A stretch of DNA of 64,000 bases from Phycisphaeraceae bacterium. Its GTDB lineage: Bacteria > Planctomycetota > Phycisphaerae > Phycisphaerales > UBA1924. Of this stretch, positions 1 to 7,978 are shown in pieces. The translations under genes were made by a program, and so were the position numbers. Within the stretch, counting starts at the first letter, position 1; each line of letters begins with the position of its first letter. Where the stretch lies: contig JACKHC010000001.1 in assembly GCA_020639235.1 (NCBI GenBank), positions 1 through 64,000 on the forward strand, given 5' to 3'. The notes below the pieces were generated by a model. It made no database searches and was not told the origin of the DNA. It worked only from the letters and a program-made list of their open reading frames with translations.

Positions 1-1
1 A

Positions 2-88
2 GTAGCCGAGTTCAAGGACCCGGCGCTCGGCTTCTTGGCTACCGTGATCAAGTCCAGAGTCGATCTCGGCGCCGGCCACGCAGGCTAG
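2..88 (+). CDS. C-terminal fragment of an unidentified protein, cut by the window edge
   Basis: An open frame enters from the left edge and ends at TAG (86-88), giving a 28-residue tail that begins VAEFKDPALGFL and ends GAGHAG. The tail is too short to assign to a family. It lies on the mobile-element side of the tRNA-derived junction at about 290, so it may be the last gene of an integrated element. It could also be a chance open frame; the only support is reading-frame continuity and plausible composition. Confidence 0.3.
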   Translation, partial: VAEFKDPALGFLATVIKSRVDLGAGHAG

Positions 89-149
89 GCCTGATCACAT
101 TCATCCTGAGCGTCGTCCTTGGGTGGTTGGCCCGACTGATCGCCTTTCT

Positions 150-173
150 CAGTGCGCGCTCCAGTGCGCGCTC
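150..173 (+). repeat. Perfect tandem 12-bp repeat beside the tRNA-derived junction
   Basis: The 12-mer CAGTGCGCGCTC occurs twice back to back (150-161 and 162-173). It sits about 120 bp from the tRNA 3'-half. Short direct repeats next to an attachment core are the usual form of arm-type sites bound by tyrosine recombinases, but two copies do not prove that role here. Confidence 0.5.
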
Positions 174-286
174 ATCGGGGCAAAACTGGCGCTCCACTGA
201 TCGCATACATGCGTACACGCGAACGGCCTGACGACCCCAAGAACGCGGTTTTTGACCCTTCAGGTGTGCCAATCTGGTCCCCGTAG

Positions 287-333
<47 letters not shown>

Positions 334-342
334 CTTGAAGAA

Positions 343-379
343 CGCCCCCGGCATGTTGCTGGGGGCGGTTTTCGTTTTT
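343..379 (+). terminator. Rho-independent terminator after the tRNA 3' half
   Basis: An 11-bp stem (343-353 with 357-367, one G-T pair) with a 3-nt loop TGT is followed by a T-rich run (369-379). Its place directly behind the tRNA fragment suggests it is the original terminator of the tRNA gene. Confidence 0.85.
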
Positions 380-488
380 GCACGGTCGATGGATTTGTCG
401 TTTTTACGGGTTGGGCCGAATCGCGCCCAAACTTCTTGTTCATGGGCTGGCCGCTGCTACTCTCCGGGTGCACAGGAGAGATGTACCC

Positions 489-1190
489 ATGAAGAGTCAG
501 AACTCGTTAGCCGTGATCGGCGTTGTGTTATTTGGTGTCGGCGCGCTCGGGTCGGATGCCAGCGGCGCGTACATCTTCGAGATCGATACGGACGGCCTTG
601 ATGACGGCATCCTCACCTTCAACCCGAACTTCTCGTTCGGCGGCGACACGACAATCGCGTCACAGAGCGCTACAGCGCCGCTCGTCGGCGCGACCGGGGG
701 CGACTCGATCTTCGGCGGCGACGGGATCAACATGCCCGATACATATCGCTACACCTACAACCCGAGTGTGGAGGGCGACAATCTTCCTCTTGCGCCGGGG
801 ACTGCTCTTGGTAACGGCCACCTTGCCACCGGGCTGGCGGCGGGCGGCGCCGGACGCTACCGCGTGTACGCGGGTTTTCCGCTCACGGCCAACGTGAGCG
901 GCGGACTGACGACGTACCTTGTCTCAACACTCGGCGACACTTTCTCGGTCTCGATTGATCAGAACTCTGTGTTCATGCCGGGCGATCCGACGCCTTGGGT
1001 CTTGCTCGGCGAAATCGATTACGTCTCAGGCGCAATTGATGTGAGCCAGAGTTCGGTCTCCAATACATTCGTCTCGATGCGCGCGTACGGCTTGTTGTTC
1101 GAGCCCGTTCCAGCACCGGGCGCCACGGCCATGCTCGCGCTGGCCGGCATCGGCGCCGGTCGCCGGCGTCGCCAAGTCTTGGATCGCTGA
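489..1190 (+). CDS. Secreted protein with PEP-CTERM-like C-terminus
   Basis: A 233-residue protein. The start at 489 is chosen because AGGAGAG lies at normal distance and a hydrophobic signal peptide (SLAVIGVVLFGVGALG) follows. The middle is rich in Gly, Ser, Thr and Asp and matches no enzyme family I recognise. The C-terminus has the sorting-signal pattern: VPAPGA, a hydrophobic stretch, then GAGRRRR and a short tail. In planctomycetes such signals mark proteins for export and processing at the cell envelope. The gene stands alone between the tRNA terminator and the convergent histidine kinase. A four-codon frame (ATG TAC CCA TGA, 481-492) overlaps the start codon. Exported and PEP-CTERM-like is well supported; its function is unknown. 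Confidence 0.8.
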   Translation: MKSQNSLAVIGVVLFGVGALGSDASGAYIFEIDTDGLDDGILTFNPNFSFGGDTTIASQSATAPLVGATGGDSIFGGDGINMPDTYRYTYNPSVEGDNLPLAPGTALGNGHLATGLAAGGAGRYRVYAGFPLTANVSGGLTTYLVSTLGDTFSVSIDQNSVFMPGDPTPWVLLGEIDYVSGAIDVSQSSVSNTFVSMRAYGLLFEPVPAPGATAMLALAGIGAGRRRRQVLDR

Positions 1191-1505
1191 GAACCCGGCG
1201 CGAAATTGCTGCGACTCGAACATGCCGAACCCGCACGCGCAGATCGCGCACATTCGGCGCGTGTCGTAGCGGGTACCTCAATAAGTGTCCCTGCGGCCGA
1301 CGATAATCGGTCGCCGCTTTGAGCATCCGCACACGACGAACGGCGACCATGTTGGGAACGCCCGGTCATTCGGACTCGCGGGCTGGCGATGAGACTGTAA
1401 ACAAGACGCTGATGCAATCGATCGGGCGCCTCAACGACATCAATGTCGCGGTGTTCGGCGTCGACCACGGTGCGTTGTGTCTTGGCGGGGATGGTCTGAC
1501 GGAGA
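1191..1505. other. Convergent intergenic region, no gene seen
   Basis: 315 bp between the ends of the PEP-CTERM-like gene and the histidine kinase. I see no RNA gene, no convincing bidirectional hairpin with a T-run, and only short open frames that shadow the neighbours. Confidence 0.5.
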
Positions 1506-2900
1506 TCAGCCTTTGGATGCGGCCCGCATCGCGTGCCGGCGGCAGGTATCGACCAGCTCGATCTTGTTGATTGGCTTGGTGAGGTAGTCGTCGCATCCGG
1601 CCTCGATGCACTTCTCGCGGTCGCCCTGCATCGCGTGCGCGGTGAGCGCGATGATGGGCAGCGTGCACCCGCTGTCTCGCAGCCGTCGGGTCGCGGAGTA
1701 GCCGTCGAGTTCCGGCATCTGGATGTCCATAAGGATGACATGGGGAGCGGTCTGCTCGGTTGTGCTCTGGATGGTCTGGACCGCGATGAGGCCGTTGGCG
1801 CATGCTGTGATTTCGGCACCGGCCCGCCGCAGGTAGAAAGTGATGAGTTTCCGGTTATCGGGGCCGTCCTCGGCGAGCAGCACACGCACACCTTCGAGTG
1901 GCATGACCCCGGGTACGTCGACTGACGCGTCGCAAGCGGTGGATGCGGAGGCGTCGAGGATCGCGCGGACCTGCTCCGGATTGTGCATATTCACGCCGGC
2001 AAGATCGCCCGTGGAGATCTCGACCGCGAATGTGCTGCCCTGTCCCGGAGTTGATGTGATGGAGATTCCGCCGCCCATCATGGTGGCGAGCGCGTTGGAG
2101 ATGCAGAGGCCCAGGCCGGTGCCACCGAACTTTCGTGTGGTGCTTGCGTCGGCCTGCGTGAACGGCTGGAAGCGCGAGAGCGTCCTGATTTCGTCCTGCG
2201 AAATCCCGATACCCGTGTCCGTTATCTCGAACTTCATCCGTTGGGTGCGAGGATTGCATCCGACTTTGATCCCGACGCATCCCTCGTGCGTAAACTTGAT
2301 CGCGTTGCCGACGATATTCAGGAGGATCTGGCGGAGGCGCGTTGGGTCTGACCGGATACGGGAGGGGATGGGGGTTTCGTAAACTACTTCGACGAGGATA
2401 TCTTTGTTGCGCGCCTGCGATGCGACGAGCGACCTGACCTCATCGACGACGCGCGCGGGGTTGGTGTCGATGCACTCGACCGTCATCTGGCGGACTTCGA
2501 TCTTCGAGACATCGAGGATGTCGTTGATCAGCCGGAGCAGGTGATCCGCGTTGGACTGAATGGCCCGGAGTGCGTCGGCGGCGACGACCCCATCGGAATC
2601 GCCTTCGGTCGTGAGGAGATCGGCGTAGCCCAGAATCGCGGTCATCGGGGTGCGGATCTCGTGGCTCATGTTGGCGAGGAACTCGCTCTTGGCCAGATTC
2701 GCAGCTTCGGCCTGATTTTTCGCGGTCTCGAGCTGGGCGGTTCTTTCGACGACCTGATCCGCCAGTGAGTCGCTCAGGGCCTGGAGGCGCCGATTGGCCT
2801 CGTATAGGTCGCGTGCGCGGTCCTCGAGCAACCCCTCGGCCAACTTGCGAGCGGCCTTCTCTCGCTCATAGGCCTGTCGGCTGACGCGATCGGTGGTCAC
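1506..2900 (-). CDS. Hybrid histidine kinase without its own sensor domain
   Basis: A 464-residue hybrid kinase. A coiled-coil N-terminus (about 10-70) is followed by a HisKA domain with the phosphoacceptor in SHEIRTP (His80). The HATPase_c domain has N box NIVGNAIKF, G1 DTGIGI and G2 GTGLGL. A C-terminal receiver shows the acidic pair LLAED, phosphoacceptor MDIQMPELDG and Lys in LTKPIN. There is no transmembrane, PAS or GAF sensor. The GTG start abuts the TAG stop of the H-NOX gene with no spacer, so the two are co-translated. H-NOX proteins are known partners of hybrid kinases in NO signalling, so this kinase probably takes its input from the upstream gas sensor. The output protein is not evident here. 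Confidence 0.9.
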   Translation of the reverse strand: MTTDRVSRQAYEREKAARKLAEGLLEDRARDLYEANRRLQALSDSLADQVVERTAQLETAKNQAEAANLAKSEFLANMSHEIRTPMTAILGYADLLTTEGDSDGVVAADALRAIQSNADHLLRLINDILDVSKIEVRQMTVECIDTNPARVVDEVRSLVASQARNKDILVEVVYETPIPSRIRSDPTRLRQILLNIVGNAIKFTHEGCVGIKVGCNPRTQRMKFEITDTGIGISQDEIRTLSRFQPFTQADASTTRKFGGTGLGLCISNALATMMGGGISITSTPGQGSTFAVEISTGDLAGVNMHNPEQVRAILDASASTACDASVDVPGVMPLEGVRVLLAEDGPDNRKLITFYLRRAGAEITACANGLIAVQTIQSTTEQTAPHVILMDIQMPELDGYSATRRLRDSGCTLPIIALTAHAMQGDREKCIEAGCDDYLTKPINKIELVDTCRRHAMRAASKG

Positions 2901-3443
2901 CTATCGGGTATCGACGATTTCCACCTCGAACCTGATGGTGTCGTTATCGACAGCAACCGGGTTGATGCGCACCTTGGTCCGATATTGCTCCGCGGCGCCC
3001 TCGATGAGCCCGCGTCCGAAGTCGCCGAGGTGGCGCGAGGAGTTGTAGATCACATCCATACGGTTGTCCGAGACGCGCTGGCAACTCAGCGTGGGGAGCA
3101 TCGCATCGGGGTAGAGCTTGCGGACCTCGATGTGGATGTAGCCGTGCACGGACTCGAGAAAGTCGAAGAGCCGATGATGCGGGTCGAAAAACTGAGGGAA
3201 TGACGCGCGGAAGCGCGGCATCAGAAACTTGCCGAATGAAATGAGTAGGTCAGGCACCGGGACCTGCGTCTGCTTGCTCAACTCGACGACCATCGCGACG
3301 AGCTCGGAGTGATCGTATGTGCCGGTGGCTACGTATACGCCCCCGCTCGGCGGGTTCGTTTTCTCGATGAGCGTGTCGACCATGTCGGTGCCGAACTTCG
3401 ACTCAACCAACTCTGCGAACTCGGCGAACACGATGCCTTTCAT
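2901..3443 (-). CDS. H-NOX heme-based gas sensor
   Basis: A 180-residue, single-domain protein of the size of stand-alone bacterial H-NOX. The start ATG at 3443 gives MKGIVFAEF, the standard H-NOX opening. The probable proximal heme ligand is His100 in ESVHGYIH, and the heme-propionate motif Y-x-S-x-R is present as YNSSR (133-137). The family binds NO (some members O2) at heme and controls a partner kinase or cyclase. Here the partner is the abutting hybrid histidine kinase. No distal-pocket Tyr can be assigned by eye, so NO versus O2 selectivity is open. The 157 bp upstream hold no recognisable promoter. Confidence 0.9.
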   Translation of the reverse strand: MKGIVFAEFAELVESKFGTDMVDTLIEKTNPPSGGVYVATGTYDHSELVAMVVELSKQTQVPVPDLLISFGKFLMPRFRASFPQFFDPHHRLFDFLESVHGYIHIEVRKLYPDAMLPTLSCQRVSDNRMDVIYNSSRHLGDFGRGLIEGAAEQYRTKVRINPVAVDNDTIRFEVEIVDTR

Positions 3444-3600
3444 GGCTGGCTCCTTGAACACGAGTTGGGTTGTCAGCGGCGCATCGGTGCGGAGATGGTA
3501 ACAGACATGGCTGTTGGCGGCGCGTCGGCCGAGGCGTCGCTCGCGCGCACCGTGCGGGGGCAGGCGGCGTGTGCGTGATGCACGCCTCGTGCGTGTGTCA

Positions 3601-6237
3601 TCAACGCTTAGATGTGCGGAACTCCTCGAACCAGTTCTCGATGACCGAGATGCGGTTCGGCTGTGACTCGTCCTGGTTGCGGAGCACGGCGAGAAACGCT
3701 GACCCGTCTCTGATGGGACGGACCCACTGAAACTCGGGAGCGTCCTTGGTTGGGGAACGGGGATACTCGAACACGACCTCGGGCAGACCGAATTGCACCG
3801 ACGGCTGGCGCTCCACACCGACCCGCATCATCCGGCTGTCCTTGGTGGTGAAGTAAATGGCCGAACCGTCCGCCGACCACCCGGAGGACTCAACGGGCAT
3901 ATCCGAGATGAGCCACTTCCCGTGGCCCGAGGGGAAAGAGGTGCAGTACAGATTCCGCTCGCCCGACTCCGTTGAGATGTATGCGAGAAGCGTTCCGTCG
4001 GGTGAGAGCTGCGGTCCGAACTCGAGATGCTCCGAGTGGATCACCGTGGTGAATGTTTCGGGATCGTTGAGCCGCACGGCGCGGATTGCAGACTCCTTTT
4101 GAGCCGGCTCGGGCTGCACCGCGGCGTTCTCCCATCGGGCGTCGAATGAGATGAGCCCCGCCATCACCGGCTCGCGCGACGGGCCCGAGCCGTCGGTGTG
4201 ATGAAAGCTCGTTGTGAATACATTCGTCCCTGTTGGGGTGAAGTGCAAGACCGCCAGTTCTGAGTCATCTGGAGACCATGCCACCGGAGCGCACATTCCC
4301 TGTTCGAATGTGAGGCGGGTGTTCGTCCCTCGTTCGCGGTCATAGATCCAGACATCCGACTTGTTCGGGGACTTTCCGGAGTTGTACGCGATCTTCCTTT
4401 CGTCGTTCGACAGCACAAGCGCCCAGAGGTATTCCCGCGGCTCTCCGAGGCGCGTGACCGAACCGTCCACTCCGTAGATAGCCATCTCCCCGGCCGCCCC
4501 TTGATCCCCTCGCACGACGACCAGCGTGCCGTCCTGCGAGACGGACGGCATCGTGGCGTCGTTGAGCACGAGGAATGGCTCGCCGGTCGCCCGCATCGAC
4601 CTTACGTCGAACGGCACCGCCCACACCGTTGACTCTCCGAATCCGCGAGAGAAGACAATGTGCCCGGTCGGGGAGTAGGCGCATTGTGTGATCGGCGGCT
4701 CACCCGCATCGATGACATTGACGCGTCGATCACCGTCGAACGCCTGGAGTACATAGCTTGAGTCACGGTTGTGCTGAATGAACAGGACCACGGTTGAGCC
4801 CGGCACACCGACGGGATAATGAAAGTCGACCTCCGTGTCGTGGTCGGAGGCGAGGAGAATCCTTGGTGTCCCGCCTTTCGCGGGGAGCTCAAAGATCCCG
4901 TCATCGTCAGCGAAAATGATCCTGTCGTCCGTAGACCATCCGCCGCCGGTGACACCCCAGGTGATCGCATCTTTCGAGAGTTCGATCATGGATCCGTCGT
5001 TGACATTCGCCTTCAGGATGCCGGACCCGCCGAAGATCGCGAGGTGGCGGGAGTCCGGGGACCATACGAGCCCGCTCGGATCACTGGTTTGTGCCAATGT
5101 GCGCGTTTCGAACGAGCCCATGTCACGCACAAAGACGTCGTCGTCGACGATGTACGCCACCCGTGTCCCGTCGGGAGACACCGCCGGAACATAAAATGCA
5201 CTGGATTGCGTGGGACTCTGCTCCGCGAGATCGAACTTCCGCACGCGACGCTCGGGCTCCGGCGTCGTCGAGCGTGCGCCGAACCAACCGCCAATTGCGC
5301 CCAACACAATGGCGAGCACGCCGATTGGGAGCGCGAGCGACCGCGCTGCCCGTCCCATCGGCGCGGGCGCCTCTGGATGGTGTCTCGCGTCGAGGAGTTC
5401 AAGACGCACATCGCCGATATCCCGAAAGCGGAGCGACTTGTCCCGCTGTAGGCATTGCGCGAGCACGCGCGCGACGCCCGGCGGCGTTGCCGGGGGCAAC
5501 GCCGCCAGGTCCACATCCCTGTGCAGGACGGCGCCGATTGAGTCCATCGCGGTCTCGCCATGAAAGGGGCTTGACCCTACGAGCATCTCGTAGAGCACCA
5601 CGCCGAAGGACCAGATATCTGAGCGCTTATCGACCCGGCGTCCGCGCGCTTGTTCGGGGCTCATGTACGCCGCGGTCCCGAGGATCGCGCCCTCGATGGT
5701 GGGTGAATGCATGGGGTGCGGCGTGGTGAGTGTCGGTGAGTCAAGCCCGCCGGCGGAGGACTGCGCACCGTCGTCGGCGCGCGCCAGGCCGAAATCCAGA
5801 ATCTTGGCTACGCCATCGGGCGTGATCCTGATGTTGGCGGGCTTGAGGTCGCGGTGGACGATGCCGGCTTCATGAGCCGCCTCCAAACCCGCGGCGATCT
5901 GGGCGGCGTGCTCGATCGCGTCATCGACCGGGAGGGGGCCGCGATCGAGGAGATCGGCGAGAGTGTGTCCGGGAACGAACTCAAGGATGAGGTAACGAGC
6001 GCCATCCTGCTCTTCGACGCCATGAATACCGGCGATATTCGGATGATGGAGCGCGGCCAGGGTCCGGGCTTCCCGCTCGAATCGCTCGAGGCGTACGGGA
6101 TCGGTTGTGAGGTGCTCCGGGAGCGCCTTGATGGCCACATGGCGGTCCAGCCGGGTGTCTCGCGCCAGGTGCACGACACCCATGCCGCCACGACCGAGTT
6201 CGGACAGGATGTCGAAAGGGCCGATGCGATCTGGCAT
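3601..6237 (-). CDS. Transmembrane Ser/Thr protein kinase with C-terminal beta-propeller
   Basis: 878 residues from ATG at 6237, chosen because the kinase domain begins at once (MPDRIGPFDIL). The kinase domain (about 6-285) has glycine loop GRGGMG, Lys37 in VAIK, catalytic HRDLKPAN (Asp130), DFG (148-150), and SPEQARG in place of APE. One membrane helix follows (about 300-320). The outer part holds at least six TolB/WD40-like blades with signatures such as SPDGT.VAY, SPDSRHLA and SPDDSELA. The family phosphorylates cytoplasmic proteins in response to an outside signal, here probably sensed by the propeller. It is divergent from an FHA-SpoIIE phosphatase gene with only 73 bp between starts, so the two may form a reversible phosphorylation pair. 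Confidence 0.92.
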   Translation of the reverse strand: MPDRIGPFDILSELGRGGMGVVHLARDTRLDRHVAIKALPEHLTTDPVRLERFEREARTLAALHHPNIAGIHGVEEQDGARYLILEFVPGHTLADLLDRGPLPVDDAIEHAAQIAAGLEAAHEAGIVHRDLKPANIRITPDGVAKILDFGLARADDGAQSSAGGLDSPTLTTPHPMHSPTIEGAILGTAAYMSPEQARGRRVDKRSDIWSFGVVLYEMLVGSSPFHGETAMDSIGAVLHRDVDLAALPPATPPGVARVLAQCLQRDKSLRFRDIGDVRLELLDARHHPEAPAPMGRAARSLALPIGVLAIVLGAIGGWFGARSTTPEPERRVRKFDLAEQSPTQSSAFYVPAVSPDGTRVAYIVDDDVFVRDMGSFETRTLAQTSDPSGLVWSPDSRHLAIFGGSGILKANVNDGSMIELSKDAITWGVTGGGWSTDDRIIFADDDGIFELPAKGGTPRILLASDHDTEVDFHYPVGVPGSTVVLFIQHNRDSSYVLQAFDGDRRVNVIDAGEPPITQCAYSPTGHIVFSRGFGESTVWAVPFDVRSMRATGEPFLVLNDATMPSVSQDGTLVVVRGDQGAAGEMAIYGVDGSVTRLGEPREYLWALVLSNDERKIAYNSGKSPNKSDVWIYDRERGTNTRLTFEQGMCAPVAWSPDDSELAVLHFTPTGTNVFTTSFHHTDGSGPSREPVMAGLISFDARWENAAVQPEPAQKESAIRAVRLNDPETFTTVIHSEHLEFGPQLSPDGTLLAYISTESGERNLYCTSFPSGHGKWLISDMPVESSGWSADGSAIYFTTKDSRMMRVGVERQPSVQFGLPEVVFEYPRSPTKDAPEFQWVRPIRDGSAFLAVLRNQDESQPNRISVIENWFEEFRTSKR

Positions 6238-6310
6238 GGCCAAAGAATACCGGAGGCGCCCCGGTTTCATCCATCAGGCGAGTTGGTGCGCCTTGGGTGT
6301 ACCATCGTGC
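6238..6310. promoter_or_regulatory. Divergent promoter region, kinase / phosphatase
   Basis: 73 bp separate the start codons of two divergent regulatory genes, so both promoters must lie here or in the neighbouring coding sequence. No clear -35/-10 pair can be picked by eye. Confidence 0.4.
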
Positions 6311-7930
6311 ATGGACATCGGGCCTGAGTCGTTGTACTTGCGGGCGATCTCGGCTGTTGAGTCGGGCGAAATGGTGACCAGCGTCTGTGTGCCGTCGGAC
6401 CGTTTGTTCCTGATCGGTCGTTCGTCCGAGGCGGATTGGGCGATCCCGGATTCGTCGGTGTCGCGACGTCATGCGTCGATCGTGCGTACGGGGGACGCGT
6501 GGGTAGTTACGGATCTGTCGTCGCGACACGGGACGCTGGTGAACGGTCGCCGACTGGAGCCCGGCGCGCCCGAGGCGATTCATGACCGTGACGTGATTGC
6601 CTTCGGTGCGTGGCAGTGCCGGTGCATGGCCGGTTCGAGGCGGGCAGGCGTAACGACCCCGTTTGTGCCTGCGCTGGGAGCGAGCGTGAGCGCAATTCCC
6701 AGGCAGCAGTTGGAGGGCGTGGCGCAGCGCGGGCTTGAGGTGCTGATGCAGCTGACGGAGGCGCTCGAGGGCGCCGACTCTCGCGAGCGGGTCGCCCGGG
6801 CGACCGTGGACGCGGTGCGCGAGGCGACGGGTTGCCGGCGTGTTGTGCTGGTGGAGCCGGACTCGGAGTCGGAGTTGACGGTGCTCGCATCGACTACGAA
6901 TGACTCGCCGCGCGTGTCACGCTCGCTGATCGAGCAGGCATCGCGGCACGGGCTTGTGCAGTTGATCGTGGAGGACAGTGGTTCGCGGGCGGCGCAATCG
7001 ATCATCGAGATGGGCATTCGCTCTGCGATTTGTGCCCCGATTGTCGGCGAGGGGTGCGCTCGTGCGTTCCTGGTCGTGGACACGCGGGACGCGGAGGGCG
7101 TCGTGCCGGCGGACGCGGGGGCCTTTTGCCATTCGGTGTCGCGGGTCGCGGGCTTGGCGCTGGGGCGGATCAGCGCTGCGCTGATGACAGAGCGCCACCG
7201 GCAGCTCCAGAGCGATCTGGAGGCGGCGCGTCGCGCTCAGGAGCTGCTCTCGCCGGCGCGCCGGGGGCGGCTCGGATCGGTCGCGTATCAGTTCGAGTCA
7301 ATCCCCGGGCGGGTGGTTGCGGGCGACCTGTTCGATATTTTCGCACTCGACCCGATCCGGGCCGCATTCTTTCTTGGCGATGTGTCGGGCAAGGGTGTCG
7401 GAGCCGCGATGCTGATGGCCGCGTGCCAATCGCAGTTACGGACTCACCTGCTCTCGGGGGTCGAACTCTCGGACGCGATGGCGCGCGTGAGCGCGGACCT
7501 CTTTGCGCGGACGGCGGCCTCGAAGTTCGTGACGGTGATTGCGGGTGTGATCGACTCGGCGGAGGGAAGTGTTCGCGTGGTCGACGCGGGCCACGGGCAC
7601 TTCCTGGTGATGAGCGGCACCGGGTCGGCGTCGCGCATCGAGGCCCCGGGCGGCTTCCCGCTCGGGGTTGTCGAGCGTACAGACTACGAGGCGGCTGAGA
7701 TCCCGATGCGCGAGGGGGGCGGGATGGTGGTGTTCTCCGACGGCGCGGTCGAGCAGCCGGATGGCGCGGGCCGACAGTTCGGGATGGAGGGCGTCATGCG
7801 ATCGGTGATGGGCGTCGGCGCGCCGCACGAGGCGGTTGACGCATTGATTCGCGAGGTGACCCGTCATGCCTCGGGCGCCTTTGCGGACGATCTGACCGCG
7901 GCTTCGATCTGGATCCAGCGCACCGATTGA
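6311..7930 (+). CDS. FHA-GAF-SpoIIE (PP2C-type) serine phosphatase
   Basis: 539 residues from ATG 6311. An N-terminal FHA domain (about 28-100) carries the phosphothreonine-binding signatures GRSSEAD, SRRHA and NGR. A GAF-like domain (about 130-290) follows, and the C-terminal half is a SpoIIE/PP2C phosphatase with metal-binding motifs GDLFDIF and GDVSGKGVGA and a late FSDGAVE. FHA domains dock phosphorylated proteins and SpoIIE phosphatases remove phosphate from Ser/Thr, typically on anti-sigma-factor antagonists. The divergent neighbour is a Ser/Thr kinase, so this is the likely eraser of that kinase's marks, recruited through the FHA domain. No anti-sigma or STAS partner is visible in the window. 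Confidence 0.9.
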   Translation: MDIGPESLYLRAISAVESGEMVTSVCVPSDRLFLIGRSSEADWAIPDSSVSRRHASIVRTGDAWVVTDLSSRHGTLVNGRRLEPGAPEAIHDRDVIAFGAWQCRCMAGSRRAGVTTPFVPALGASVSAIPRQQLEGVAQRGLEVLMQLTEALEGADSRERVARATVDAVREATGCRRVVLVEPDSESELTVLASTTNDSPRVSRSLIEQASRHGLVQLIVEDSGSRAAQSIIEMGIRSAICAPIVGEGCARAFLVVDTRDAEGVVPADAGAFCHSVSRVAGLALGRISAALMTERHRQLQSDLEAARRAQELLSPARRGRLGSVAYQFESIPGRVVAGDLFDIFALDPIRAAFFLGDVSGKGVGAAMLMAACQSQLRTHLLSGVELSDAMARVSADLFARTAASKFVTVIAGVIDSAEGSVRVVDAGHGHFLVMSGTGSASRIEAPGGFPLGVVERTDYEAAEIPMREGGGMVVFSDGAVEQPDGAGRQFGMEGVMRSVMGVGAPHEAVDALIREVTRHASGAFADDLTAASIWIQRTD

Positions 7931-7978
7931 GCGCACGGTCGCGGGCATTCGATGATATGAGAGGACTCGGCGGCGGCG

